64,000 bases of DNA from Atherinomorus stipes (Eukaryota; Chordata; Actinopteri; Atheriniformes; Atherinidae), in the NCBI GenBank assembly GCA_023101725.1, contig JALJCO010013447.1:441001-505000 (forward strand), in the 5' to 3' direction. Shown here piece by piece: positions 1 through 13,214 of this stretch; the stretch's first letter is position 1; the number at the start of each line of letters is the position of its first letter. A model generated the notes under the pieces. The model did no database searches. It was not told the origin of the DNA and saw only the letters and a program-made list of their open reading frames with translations. Position numbers and translations under genes: made by a program.

Positions 1-24
1 TTGTGTAATAAGCGCACTCACTGT

Positions 25-583
25 CTAAAATGGTCTGCAGCGCGTTGCTGCCCTCTTGTGGCGTAGTGACGTAACCAAAATTCTTTTTAAAGCTGATTTC
101 ATATCAGTGAAAGAAACACTTGAGCAAGCCGTAAGCACTAGCTGTTTATCTTTTACGTTGAGCCCAGCAATATCCAGAAGTTTAACGGCTAGCACAGCAT
201 CTGGGAGTTCCATTTTATACGAACAAATCTTGTTGTACCGCCGCTCGAACTCGACAATGTAGTCCCCCATAGACAGGCCGCCATCTCGAGTGATCCGATC
301 GAACTCCGTGTATGCCTCGTACTGCCGATCCTTCTCTTCTTTTAAAAACACTCTCTAACTTTGTCAAGACTGTAGTCATACCAGTGTCAGAATTCAAGCC
401 ATCAGCGGCAATTTCCAGCGCTTTCCCTTGCTCTTTCCAGTGAGTAATAAGGTAACTGCTAGCGCCTGTTTTTTCTTCTCGGTCGGTGACTCGCCTCCAG
501 ATTTCGATCTCATTTTTCCAAGTTTCGTACGACTTCTTCTTGTCAAAGGGCGATGGAATCTTGTAATTACCAGCAGCAGCCAT
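25..583 (-). pseudogene. LTR retrotransposon Gag fragment, frameshifted
   Basis: Minus-strand frames read MAAAGNYKIPSPFDKKKSYE at the start (ATG at 583), then KKKQALAVT, then ALEIAADGLNSDTGMTT, then EEKDRQYEAYTEFDR and MGDYIVEFERRYNKICSYK. This resembles the Gag polypeptide of an LTR retrotransposon found in fish and cnidarians, possibly of the Ty1/copia group; the family is recalled, not tested. At least three frame changes break the reading (near 475, 420 and 350), and similarity stops at about base 83, so the copy is truncated and dead. It lies left of the intron 7 array, so it is probably inside the same IMPA1 intron. Confidence 0.65.
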
Positions 584-593
584 CCTGCTACCA
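580..593 (-). other. Primer binding site-like sequence (initiator tRNA-Met)
   Basis: The minus strand reads TGGTAGCAGGATGG immediately upstream of and overlapping the gag ATG. The 3' end of animal initiator tRNA-Met would pair with TGGTAGCAGAGGATGG; the site here equals that with two bases missing. Position next to a TG...CA-type terminal repeat end supports a primer binding site. Confidence 0.45.
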
Positions 594-594
594 A

Positions 595-810
595 TGTCAA
601 CTCAATAACCAGACCGAGTTTGGCGAGAACTTCGTTTTTACTCCGTTTTTTACCACCTCCTTTCCATCAGCATACATCGATATCACAGCACCTTCTCACG
701 TCATCACGCGGTATTTTCCAATCTTTGCACACATGTGCAGTAAGAACTCCACAGCTTAACACCCTGGACCCTGAATACACGCAGAGGGGGGAGAGTGACG
801 AGTGTGTGAC
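595..810 (-). mobile_element. Candidate LTR end of the Gag-bearing retrotransposon
   Basis: On the minus strand the sequence ends in TTGACA one base before the primer-binding-like site, as an LTR should end in CA. The other end is not defined: the 12-bp minisatellite begins at about 811, so the LTR may be truncated. No second LTR copy is in the window. Confidence 0.35.
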
Positions 811-3487
811 GTGTACCTTCCCCGTGTATCTTCCCGTGTATCTACCCGTGTACCTACCCGTGCATCTTCCCGTGCATCTTCCCGTGTACCTACCCGTGGA
901 TCTTCCCGTGCATCTTCCCGTGTACCTACCCGTGCATCTTCCCGTGCATCTTCCCGTGCATCTAACCGTGTACCTACCCGTGTTCCTACCCGTGTATCTA
1001 CCCGTGTTCCTACCCGTGTTCCTACCCGTGTATCTACCCGTGTTCCTACCCTTGTATCCACCCGCGCTCCTACCCGTGTACCTACCCCTGCATCTTCCCG
1101 TGCATCTAACCGTGTACCTACCCATATACCTACCCGTGTTCCTACCCGTGTATCTACCCGTGTTCCTACCCGTGTATCTACCCGTGTTCCTACCCGCGCT
1201 CCTCCCCGTGTACCTACCCGTGTTCCTACCCGTGTACCTACCCGTGTATCTACCCGTGTTCCTGCCCATGTTCCTACCCTTGTATCCAGCCGCACTCCTA
1301 CCCGTGTTCCTACCCGTGTACCTACCCGTGTTCCTGCCCGTGTACCTACCCGTGTTCCTGCCCGTGTACCTACCCGTGTTCCTGCCCGTGTACCTACCCA
1401 TGTTCCTACCCGTGTTCATGCCCGTGTTCCTACCCGTGTTTCTACTCGTGTTCCTGCCCGTGTACCTACCCATGTTCCTACCCGTGTTCATGCCCGTGCT
1501 CCTACCCGTGTTTCTACTCGTGTACCTACCCGTGTTCCTGCCCTTGTTCCTACCCGTGCTCCTACCCGTGTTCCTACTCGTGTTCCTACCCGTGTTCCTA
1601 CTCGTGTTCCTACCCGTGGATCTACCAGTGTTCCTACCCGTGTTCCTACCCTTGTATCCACCCGCGCTCCTACCCGTGTACCTACCAGTGTATCTACCCG
1701 TGTTCCCACTCGTGTTCCTACCCGTGGATCTACCCGTGTTCCTACCCATGGATCTACCCGTGTACTTACCCGTGTATCTACCCTTGTACCTACCCGTGGA
1801 TCTACCCTTGTACCTACCCGTGTACTTACCCGTGCATCCCCCGTGCACCTACCCGTGCATCTTCCCGTGCATCTAACCGTGTACCTACCCGTGTTCCTAC
1901 CCTTGTATCCACCCGTGCTCCTACCCGTGTTCCTACCCGTGTATCTACCCGTGTTCCTACCCGTGTATCTACCCGTGTTCCTACCCATGTATCTACCCGT
2001 GTTCCTACCCGTGTATCTACCCGTGTTCCTTCCCGTGTATCTACCCGTGTACCTACCCGTGTTCCTGCCCGTGTTCCTACACTTGTATCCACCCGCGCTC
2101 CTACCCGTGTATCTACCCGTGTTCCTGCCCGTGTATCTACCCGTGTTCCTACCCGTGTATCTACCCGTGTTCTACCGTGTTCCTACCCGTGTTCCTACCC
2201 TTGTATCCACCCGTGTCCGGGCACCCGTGTTCCCACTCGTGTATCCACCCGTGTTCCTACCCGCGCTCCTACCCGTGTACCTACCGGTGTATCTACCCGT
2301 GTTCCCACTCGTGTTCCTACCCGTGGATCTACCCGTGTTCCTACCCATGGATCTACCCGTGGATCTACCCGTGTACTTACCCGTGTATCTACCCTTGTAC
2401 CTACCCGTGGATCTACCCTTGTACCTACCCGTGTACTTACCCGTGCATCCCCCGTGCACCTACCCGTGCATCTTCCCGTGCATCTTACCGTGTACCTACC
2501 CGTGTTCCTACCCTTTGTATCCACCCGTGCTCCTACCCGTGTTCCTACCCTTGTATCCACCCGCGTTCCTACCCGTGTATCTACCCGTGTTCCTGCCCGT
2601 GTATCTACCCGTGTTCCTACCCGTGTATCTACCCGTGTTCCTACCCGTGTTCCTATCCGTGTTCCTCTACCCGTGTTCCTACCCGCGCTCCTACCCGTGT
2701 ACCTACCGGTGTATCTACCCATGTTCCCACTCGTGTTCCTACCCGTGGATCTACCCGTGTTCCTACCCATGGATCTACCCGTGGATCTACCCGTGTACTT
2801 ACCCGTGCATCTACCCTTGTACCTACCCGTGGATCTACCCTTGTACCTACCCGTGTACTTACCCGTGCATCCCCCGTGCACCTACCCGTGCATCTTCCCG
2901 TGCATCTAACCGTGTACCTACCCGTGTTCCTACCCTTGTATCCACCCGTGCTCCTACCCGTGTTCCTACCCGTGTATCTACCTGTGTTCCTACCCGTGTA
3001 TCTACCCGTGTTCCTACCCGTGTATCTACCCGTGTTCCTACCCGTGTATCTACCCGTGTTCCTTCCCGTGTATCTACCCGCGCTCCTACCCGTGTATCTA
3101 CCCGTGTTCCTACCCGTGTATCTACCCGTGTTCCTACCCGTGTTCCTACCCGTGTTCCTACCCGTGTTCCTACCCGTGTTCCTACCCGTGTATCTACCCG
3201 TGTTCCTACCCGCGCTCCTACCCGGTTCTACCCGTGTTCCTCCCGTGTTCCTACCCGTGTATCTCCCGTGTCCTACCGGTCTCCGGCGCCTTGTTCCCCC
3301 GCGCTCCTCCCTGTCCCCCGGCCTGGCCGGCTACCCGTGTTCCTGCCCGGTATCTACCCGTGTCCTACCCATGTATCTCCCGTGTTCCTACCCGTGTATC
3401 TACCCGTGTTCCTACCCGTGTATCTACCCGTGTTCCTACCCGTGTATCTACCCGTGTTCCTACCTGTGTATCTACCCGTGTTCCTAC
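811..3487. repeat. 12-bp minisatellite in intron 7, about 220 units
   Basis: The unit on the plus strand is CCCGTGTWYCTA, with variants such as CCCGTGCATCTT and CCCTTGTATCCA. In the gene's sense it reads GGGTAGGAACAC. Twelve bases is four codons, so all plus frames stay open over long stretches (PVYL/PVFL or TRVP type repeats); these are not proteins. A block of about 230 bp with a distinctive order of variants occurs three times (near 1661-1890, 2260-2500 and 2682-2920). A short corrupted patch lies at about 3255-3350. Confidence 0.95.
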
Positions 3488-3596
3488 CCGTGCACTGGGA
3501 GACTCAGAATGTTCCTCAAGCTGCAGAAGATCCGGTCCATGACTTCAGGGTCTCGGCTGGATCCGAACTCTGTGGCCACGATGGACTGATGAATGT
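3488..3596 (-). CDS. impa1: IMPA1-like exon 7, last exon in the window
   Basis: 109 coding bases after acceptor CATCCTCAG. The reading is DIHQSIVATEFGSSRDPEVM, DRIFCSLRNILSLPVH plus two bases, matching the family stretch that ends in PVHG (human TELGSSRTPETVR...IPVHG). The donor is GCACGG/GTAGGA. The last exon bases and the donor are already in register with the 12-bp minisatellite unit of intron 7 (ACACGG/GTAGGA), so the array begins at the splice junction itself. The next exon of the enzyme (IRSVGTAAVNM in mammals) was looked for to the left and is not in this window. Confidence 0.92.
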
Positions 3597-3668
3597 CTGA
3601 GGATGACAGGTCATGCTCTCATTGATGCTCACATGCCCACGATCGATAATCAATGATCGATCGCTTAC

Positions 3669-3777
3669 CTGTCTGTTCGGACACCTGCAGTGGCTCTCCG
3701 TTGCAGAAGGCTCCCTTCCCCCGTCTCGCTGTGAACATCTTATCCTCCACACAGCTGTACACCACCCCGAACTCCAC
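3669..3777 (-). CDS. impa1: IMPA1-like exon 6
   Basis: 109 coding bases. The acceptor is CCTCCGCCAG and the donor is GACAG/GTAAGCG. The reading is VEFGVVYSCVEDKMFTARRG, KGAFCNGEPLQVSEQT plus one base, matching the central beta-sheet region of IMPA1 (human IEFGVVYSCVEGKMYTARKG, KGAFCNGQKLQVS). The acceptor has only about a 10-base pyrimidine-rich run; directly upstream in transcript order is the 24-bp minisatellite, so the branch point must fall inside the repeat. The following intron (3597-3668) is 72 bp and holds a small inverted repeat (GATCGAT...ATCGATC). Confidence 0.95.
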
Positions 3778-4938
3778 CTGGCGGAGGAAACACACCTGTA
3801 ACACCTGCAGGACACACACCTGTAACTCCTGCAGGACACACACCTGTAACACCTGCAGGACACACACCTGTAACACCTGCAGGACACACACCTGTAACAC
3901 CTGCAGGACACACACCTGTAACTCCTGCAGGACACACACCTGTAACTCCTGCAGGACACACACCTGTAACTCCTGCAGGACACACACCTGTAACACCTGC
4001 AGGACACACACCTGTAACTCCTGCAGGACACACACCTGTAACTCCTGCAGGACACACACCTGTAACTCCTGCAGGACACACACCTGTAACTCCTGAAGGA
4101 CACACACCTGTAACACCTGCAGGACACACACCTGTAACTCCGCAACACACACCTGTACCCTGAGGACACACACCTGTAACACCTGCAGGACACACCTGTA
4201 ACACCTGCAGGACACACACCTGTAACACCTGCAGGACACACACCTGTAACTCCTGCAGGACACACACCTGTAACACCTGCAGGACACACACCTGTAACAC
4301 CTGCAGGACACACACCTGTAACACCTGCAGGACACACACCTGTAACTCCTGCAGGACACACACCTGTAACACCTGCAGGACACACACCTGTAACACCTGC
4401 AGGACACACACCTGTAACACCTGCAGGACACACACCTGTAACTCCTGCAGGACACACACCTGTAACTCCTGCAGGACACACACCTGTAACTCCTACAGGA
4501 CACACACCTGTAACTCCTGCAGGACACACACCTGTAACTCCTGCAAACACACACCTGTAACACCTGCAGGACACACACCTGTAACTCCTGCAAACACACA
4601 CCTGTAACACCTGCAGGACACACACCTGTAACTCCTGCAACACACACCTGTAACACCTGCAGGCCCCCTGCAACTCCTGCAGGACACACACCTGTAACAC
4701 ATGCAGGACACACCTGTAACATTGCAGGACACACACTGTAACACCTGCAGGACACACACCTGTAACTCCTGCAAACACACACCTGTAACACCTGCAGGAC
4801 ACACACCGCAACACCTGCAGGACACACACCTGTACTCCTGCAAACACACACCTGTAACACCTGCAGGACACACACCTGTAACACCTGCAGGACACACACC
4901 TGTAACTCCTGCAGGACACACACCTGTAACACCTGCAG

Positions 4939-5062
4939 GCCCTGACTGGCCGCCCCGTCCCCCGCCCCCGCGGCCCCGTCCGCCCCCCGCGGCCCCCGCG
5001 GCCACCCGTACCGAGGACACACACTACCGACCCCACCGCAGACACACCGTACATGGGGACAC
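4939..5062. other. GC-rich corrupted patch inside the 24-bp array
   Basis: The repeat breaks into CCCCG/GGCC-rich sequence with words such as CGTACCGCAGG, then resumes as normal units. Similar patches occur near 3255-3350, 5630-5725 and 15000-15060. No gene feature is seen in it. Consensus error is more likely than a real insertion. Confidence 0.5.
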
Positions 5063-8000
5063 ACCCTGTACTCCTGCAGGACACACACCTGTAACACCTG
5101 CAGGACACACACCTGTAACTCCTGCAGGACACACACCTGTAACTCCTGCAAACACACACCTGTAACTCCTACAGGACACACACCTGTAACTCCTGCAGGA
5201 CACACACCTGTAACTCCTGCAGAACACACACCTGTAACACCTGCAGGACACACACCTGTAACTCCTGCAAACACACACCTGTAACACCTGCAGGACACAC
5301 ACCTGTAACATCTGGAGGACACACACCTGTAACTCCTGCAGGACACACACCTGTAACACCTGCAGGACACACACCTGTAACTCCTGCAGGACACACACCT
5401 GTAACTCCTGCAGGACACACACCTGTAACTCCTGCAGGACACACACCAGTAACTCCTGCAAACACACACCTGTAACACCTGCAGGACACACACCTGTAAC
5501 TCCTGCAAACACACACCTGTAACACCTGCAGGACACACACCTGCAACACCTGCAGGACACACACCTGTAACACCTGCAGGACACACCTGTAACACCTGCA
5601 GGACACACACCTGTAACACCTGCAGGACACACCCGTACCCTGCAGGACACACCCGTACCGCAGGCCCCGTACCGCAGGCCCCCGCCCGAAACCCCGACCC
5701 GCGGCCCCCTGTACCCGCAAACACACACCTGTAACACCTGCAGGACACACCTGTAACACCTGCAGGACACACACCTGTAACTCCTGCAGGACACACACCT
5801 GTAACACCTGCAGGACACACCTGTAACATCTGCAGGACACACACCTGTAACTCCTGCAAACACACACCTGTAACTCCTGCAGGACACACACCTGTAACAC
5901 CTGCAAACACACACCTGTAACACCTGCAGGACACACACCTGTAACACTTGCAGGACACACCTGTAACATCTGCAGGACACACCTGTAACACCTGCAGGAC
6001 ACACACCTGTAACACCTGCAAACACACACCTGTAACACCTGCAAACACACACCTGTAACATCTGCAGGACACACACCTGTAACTCCTGCAGGACACACAC
6101 CTGTAACTCCTGCAAACACACACCTGTAACACCTGCAGGACACACACCTGTAACATCTGGAGGACACACACCTGTAACTCCTGCAGGACACACACCTGTA
6201 ACACCTGCAGGACACACACCTGTAACTCCTGCAAACACACACCTGTAACACCTGCAGGACACACACCTGCAACTCCTGCAGGACACACACCTGTTACACC
6301 TGCAGGACACACACCTGTAACACCTGCAGGACACACACCTGTTACACCTGCAGGACACACCTGTAACACCTGCAGGACACACACCTGTAACTCCTGCAGG
6401 ACACACACCTGTAACACCTGCAGGACACACCTGTAACATCTGCAGGACACACACCTGTAACTCCTGCAAACACACACCTGTAACACCTGCAGGACACACA
6501 CCTGTAACACCTGCAGGACACACACCTGTAACACCTGCAGGACACACACCTGTAACACTTGCAGGACACACCTGTAACATCTGCAGGACACACCTGTAAC
6601 ACCTGCAGGACACACACCTGTAACACCTGCAAACACACACCTGTAACACCTGCAAACACACACCTGTAACATCTGCAGGACACACACCTGTAACTCCTGC
6701 AGGACACACACCTGTAACTCCTGCAAACACACACCTGTAACACCTGCAGGACACACACCTGTAACACCTGCAGGACACACACCTGTAACTCCTGCAGGAC
6801 ACACACCTGTAACACCTGCAGGACACACACCTGTAACTCCTGCAGGACACACACCTGTAACACCTGCAGGGACACACCTGTAACACCTGCAGGACACACA
6901 CCTGTAACTCCTGCAAACACACACCTGTAACACCTGCAGGACACACACCTGTAACATCTGGAGGACACACACCTGTAACTCCTGCAGGACACACACCTGT
7001 AACACCTGCAGGACACACACCTGTAACTCCTGCAGGACACACACCTGTAACTCCTGCAAACACACACCTGTAACACCTGCAGGACACACACCTGTAACAT
7101 CTGGAGGACACACACCTGTAACTCCTGCAGGACACACACCTGTAACACCTGCAGGACACACACCTGTAACTCCTGCAGGACACACACCTGTAACTCCTGC
7201 AAACACACACCTGTAACACCTGCAGGACACACACCTGTAACTCCTGCAAACACACACCTGTAACACCTGCAGGACACACACCTGCAACACCTGCAGGACA
7301 CACACCTGTAACACCTGCAGGACACACACCTCTAACACCTGCAAACACACACCTGTAACACATGCAGGACACACACCTCTAACACCTGCAAACACACACC
7401 TGTAACACCTGCAGGACACACACCTGTAACTCCTGCAGGACACACACCTGTAACTCCTGCAAACACACACCTGTAACACCTGCAGGACACACACCTGTAA
7501 CTCCTGCAAACACACACCTGTAACACCTGCAGGACACACACCTGTAACATCTGCAGGACACACACCTGTAACTCCTGCAGGACACACACCTGTAACTTCT
7601 GCAAACACACACCTGTAACACCTGCAGGACACACACCTGTAACTCCTGCAGGACACACACCTGTAACTCCTGCAAACACACACCTGTAACACCTGCAAAC
7701 ACACACCTGTAACACCTGCAGGACACACACCTGTAACACCTGCAGGACACACCTGTAACATCTGCAGGACACACCTGTAACACCTGCAGGACACACACCT
7801 GTAACACCTGCAAACACACACCTGTAACTCCTGCAGGACACACACCTGTAACTCCTGCAAACACACACCTGTAACACCTGCAGGACACACACCTGTAACA
7901 TCTGGAGGACACACACCTGTAACTCCTGCAGGACACACACCTGTAACACCTGCAGGACACACACCTGTAACTCCTGCAGGACACACACCTGTAACTCCTG

Positions 8001-11000
8001 CAAACACACACCTGTAACACCTGCAGGACACACACCTGTAACACCTGCAGGACACACACCTGTAACTCCTGCAGGACACACACCTGTAACACCTGCAGGA
8101 CACACACCTGTAACTCCTGCAGGACACACACCTGTAACTCCTGCAGGACACACACCTGTAACTCCTGCAAACACACACCTGTAACACCTGCAGGACACAC
8201 ACCTGTAACTCCTGCAAACACACACCTGTACACCTGCAGGACACACACCTGTAACACCTGCAGGACACACACCTGTAACACCTGCAGGACACACCTGTAA
8301 CATCTGCAGGACACACACCTGTAACACCTGCAGGACACACCTGTAACACCTGCAGGACACACCTGTAACACCTGCAGGACACACACCTGTAACTCCTGCA
8401 GGACACACACCTGTAACACCTGCAGGACACACCTGTAACATCTGCAGGACACACACCTGTAACTCCTGCAGGCACACACGTGACACACACCTGTAACACC
8501 TGCAGGACACACACCTGTAACACCTGCAAACACACACCTGTAACACCTGCAGGACACACACCTGTAACACCTGCAGGACACACCTGTAACATCTGCAGGA
8601 CACACACCTGTAACTCCTGCAGGACACACACCTGTAACTTCTGCAAACACACACCTGTAACACCTGCAGGACACACACCTGTAACCCTGCAGGACACACA
8701 CCTGTAACTCCTGCAACACACACCTGTAACACCTGCAAACACACACCTGTAACACCTGCAGGACACACACCTGTAACACCTGCAGGACACACACCTGTAA
8801 CATCTGCAGGACACACCTGTAACACCTGCAGGACACACACCTGTAACACCTGCAAACACACACCTGTAACTCCTGCAGGACACACACCTGTAACTCCTGC
8901 AAACACACACCTGTAACACCTGCAGGACACACACCTGTAACATCTGGAGGACACACACCTGTAACTCCTGCAGGACACACACCTGTACACCTGCAGGACA
9001 CACACCTGTAACTCCTGCAGGACACACACCTGTAACTCCTGCAAACACACACCTGTAACACCTGCAGGACACACACCTGTAACACCTGCAGGACACACAC
9101 CTGTAACTCCTGCAGGACACACACCTGTAACACCTGCAGGACACACACCTGTAACTCCTGCAGGACACACACCTGTAACTCCTGCAGGACACACACCTGT
9201 AACTCCTGCAAACACACACCTGTAACACCTGCAGGACACACACCTGTAACTCCTGCAAACACACACCTGTAACACCTGCAGGACACACACCTGCAACACC
9301 TGCAGGACACACACCTGTAACACCTGCAGGACACACACCTGTAACATCTGCAGGACACACACCTGTAACACCTGCAGGACACACCTGTAACACCTGCAGC
9401 ACACACCTGTAACACCTGCAGGACACACACCTGTAACTCCTGCAGGACACACACCTGTAACACCTGCAGGACACACCTGTAACATCTGCAGGACACACAC
9501 CTGTAACTCCTGCAGGACACACACCTGTAACTCCTGCAAACACACACCTGTAACACCTGCAGGACACACACCTCTAACACCTGCAAACACACACCTGTAA
9601 CACCTGCAGGACACACACCTGTAACACCTGCAGGACACACCTGTAACATCTGCAGGACACACCTGTAACACCTGCAGGACACACACCTGTAACACCTGCA
9701 AACACACACCTGTAACATCTGCAGGACACACACCTGTAACTCCTGCAGGACACACACCTGTAACTCCTGCAAACACACACCTGTAACACCTGCAGGACAC
9801 ACACCTGTAACATCTGGAGGACACACACCTGTAACTCCTGCAGGACACACACCTGTAACACCTGCAGGACACACACCTGTAACTCCTGCAAACACACACC
9901 TGTAACACCTGCAGGACACACACCTGCAACTCCTGCAGGACACACACCTGTAACACCTGCAGGACACACCTGACACCTGCAGGCACACACGAACACCTGC
10001 AGGACACACCTGTAACACCTGCAGGACACACACCTGTAACTCCTGCAGGACACACACCTGTAACACCTGCAGGACACACCTGTAACATCTGCAGGACACA
10101 CACCTGTAACTCCTGCAGGACACACACCTGTAACTCCTGCAAACACACACCTGTAACACCTGCAAACACACACCTGTAACACCTGCAGGACACACACCTG
10201 TAACACCTGCAGGACACACACCTGTAACACCTGCAGGACACACCTGTAACATCTGCAGGACACACACCTGTAACTCCTGCAGGACACACACCTGTAACTC
10301 CTGCAAACACACACCTGTAACACCTGCAGGACACACACCTGTAACATCTGGAGGACACACACCTGTAACTCCTGCAGGACACACACCTGTAACACCTGCA
10401 GGACACACACCTGTAACTCCTGCAAACACACCTGTAACACCTGCAGGACACACACCTGTAACACCTGCAGGACACACACCTGTAACACCTGCAGGAACAC
10501 ACCTGTAACACCTGCAGGACACACACCTGTAACACCTGCAGGACACACCTGTAACACCTGCAGGACACACACCTGTAACACCTGCAGGACACACACCTGT
10601 AACACCTGCAGGACACACACCTGTAACTCCTGCAGGACACACACCTGTCTCTGAGGACACACACCTGTCTCCTGCAAACACACACCTGTAACACCTGCAG
10701 GCACACACCTGTAACCTGGAGGACACACACCTGTAACTCCTGCAGGACACACACCTGTAACACCTGCAGGACACACACCTGTACCCTGCAGGCACACACC
10801 TGTAACTCCTGCAAACACACACCTGTAACCCTGCAGGACACACACCTGTAACTCCTGCAAACACACACCTGTGACACCTGCAGGACACACACCTGTAACT
10901 CCTGCAGGACACACACCTGTAACTCCTGCAAACACACACCTGTAACACCTGCAGGACACACACCTGTAACATCTGGAGGACACACACCTGTAACTCCTGC

Positions 11001-12584
11001 AGGACACACACCTGTAACACCTGCAGGACACACACCTGTAACTCCTGCAGGACACACACCTGTAACTCCTGCAGGACACACACCTGTAACACCTGCAAAC
11101 ACACACCAGTAACTCCTGCAAACACACACCTGTAACACCTGCAGGACACACACCTGTAACTCCTGCAAACACACACCTGTAACACCTGCAGGACACACAC
11201 CTGTAACACCTGCAGGACACACACCTGTAACACCTGCAGGCACACACCTGTAACACCTGCAGGACACACACCTGTAACACCTGCAGGACACACACCTGTA
11301 ACTCCTGCAGGACACACACCTGTAACACCTGCAGGACACACCTGTAACATCTGCAGGACACACACCTGTAACTCCTGAAAACACACACCTGTAACACCTG
11401 CAGGACACACACCTGTAACACCTGCAAACACACACCTGTAACACCTGCAGGACACACCTGTAACACCTGCAGGACACACACCTGTAACTCCTGCAGGACA
11501 CACACCTGTAACACCTGCAGGACACACCTGTAACATCTGCAGGACACACACCTGTAACTCCTGCAAACACACACCTGTAACACCTGCAGGACACACACCT
11601 GTAACACCTGCAAACACACACCTGTAACACCTGCAGGACACACACCTGTAACACTTGCAGGACACACCTGTAACATCTGCAGGACACACCTGTAACACCT
11701 GCAGGACACACACCTGTAACACCTGCAAACACACACCTGTAACACCTGCAAACACACACCTGTAACATCTGCAGGACACACACCTGTAACTCCTGCAGGA
11801 CACACACCTGTAACTCCTGCAAACACACACCTGTAACACCTGCAGGACACACACCTGTAACATCTGGAGGACACACACCTGTAACTCCTGCAGGACACAC
11901 ACCTGTAACACCTGCAGGACACACACCTGTAACTCCTGCAAACACACACCTGTAACACCTGCAGGACACACACCTGCAACTCCTGCAGGACACACACCTG
12001 TAACACATGCAGGACACACCTGTAACATCTGCAGGACACACACCTGTAACACCTGCAGGACACACCTGTAACACCTGCAGGACACACACCTGTAACTCCT
12101 GCAGGACACACACCTGTAACACCTGCAGGACACACCTGTAACATCTGCAGGACACGCACCTGTAACTCCTGCAAACACACACCTGTAACACCTGCAGGAC
12201 ACACACCTGTAACACCTGCAGGACACACACCTGTAACCCTGAGGACACACACCTGTAACACTTGCAGGACACACCTGTAACATCTGCAGGACACACCTGT
12301 AACACCTGCAGGACACACACCTGTAACACCTGCAAACACACACGACACCTGCAACACACACCTGTAACATTGCAGGACACACACCTGTAACTCCTGCAGG
12401 ACACACACCTGTAACTCCTGCAAACACACACCTGTAACACCTGCAGGACACACACCTGTAACACCTGCAGGACACACACCTGTAACTCCTGCAGGACACA
12501 CCTGTAACACCTGCAGGACACACACCTGTACTCCTGCAGGACACACACCTGTAACACCTGCAGGACACACCTGTAACATTGCAG

Positions 12585-12835
12585 AAACTGACTCAGGAAC
12601 ACCTGAAAAGGGGCAGAAAACGAGGAACACACTAACGAGGAACAATGAAAAACAAGGAAACGAGAGAACACACTTAAGAACACACAAAAACGGCAACAGA
12701 GGACACCACCGAGGAACTACGAGGAAAACGAGGAAACTATGAGGACACACCTACTAACACACAACACGAGGACACACACTGTAACTCCAGGACAACCTGA
12801 CCTAGGAAACTTAACCTAGGACACACACCTGTAAC
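12585..12835. other. Degenerate stretch of the 24-bp array
   Basis: The period is lost: the DNA is A-rich with many AACGAGG, GAGGACAC and GGAAAC words that look like units with bases missing. It resembles the array with C and T dropped. It holds no gene. Confidence 0.5.
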
Positions 12836-13214
12836 ACCTGCAGGAAACCTGTAACTCCTGCAACACACACCTTAACACCTGAGGACACACACCTGTAACT
12901 CCTGAGGACACACACCTGTAACTCCTGCAGGACACACACCTGTAACACCTGCAGGACACACACCTGTAACTCCTGCAGGACACACACCTGTAACACCTGC
13001 AGGCACACACCTGTAACACCTGCAGGACACACACCTGTAACACCTGCAGGACACACCTGTAACATCTGCAGGACACACACCTGTAACTCCTGCAGGACAC
13101 ACCTGTAACACCTGCAGGACACACACCTGTAACTCCTGCAGGACACACACCTGTAACACCTGCAGGACACACCTGTAACATCTGCAGGACACACACCTGT
13201 AACTCCTGCAGGAC

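Noticed and set aside
1..3487. Missing IMPA1 exon 8 (IRSVGTAAVNM region) hidden in the 12-bp array or the retrotransposon
   Set aside because: Minus-strand frames were read for this motif and the WD metal site; neither is present, so they lie outside the window.
802..3600. Plus-strand 932-codon frame of PVYL/TRVP repeats and the collagen-like minus-strand frame at 667-1848
   Set aside because: A 12-bp unit without stop codons keeps every frame open. The true gene lies on the minus strand and uses this DNA as intron.
4939..5062. Small CpG island
   Set aside because: Only about 120 bp, surrounded by array units and made of broken repeat words; no promoter motif.
3619..9567. Minus-strand open frame of 1982 codons (repeated CRCYRCVS / GVTGVCPA)
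   Set aside because: It is the 24-bp intron array read through, with frame jumps at 22- and 23-bp units and exon 6/7 bases at one end. No start context, domain or codon bias.
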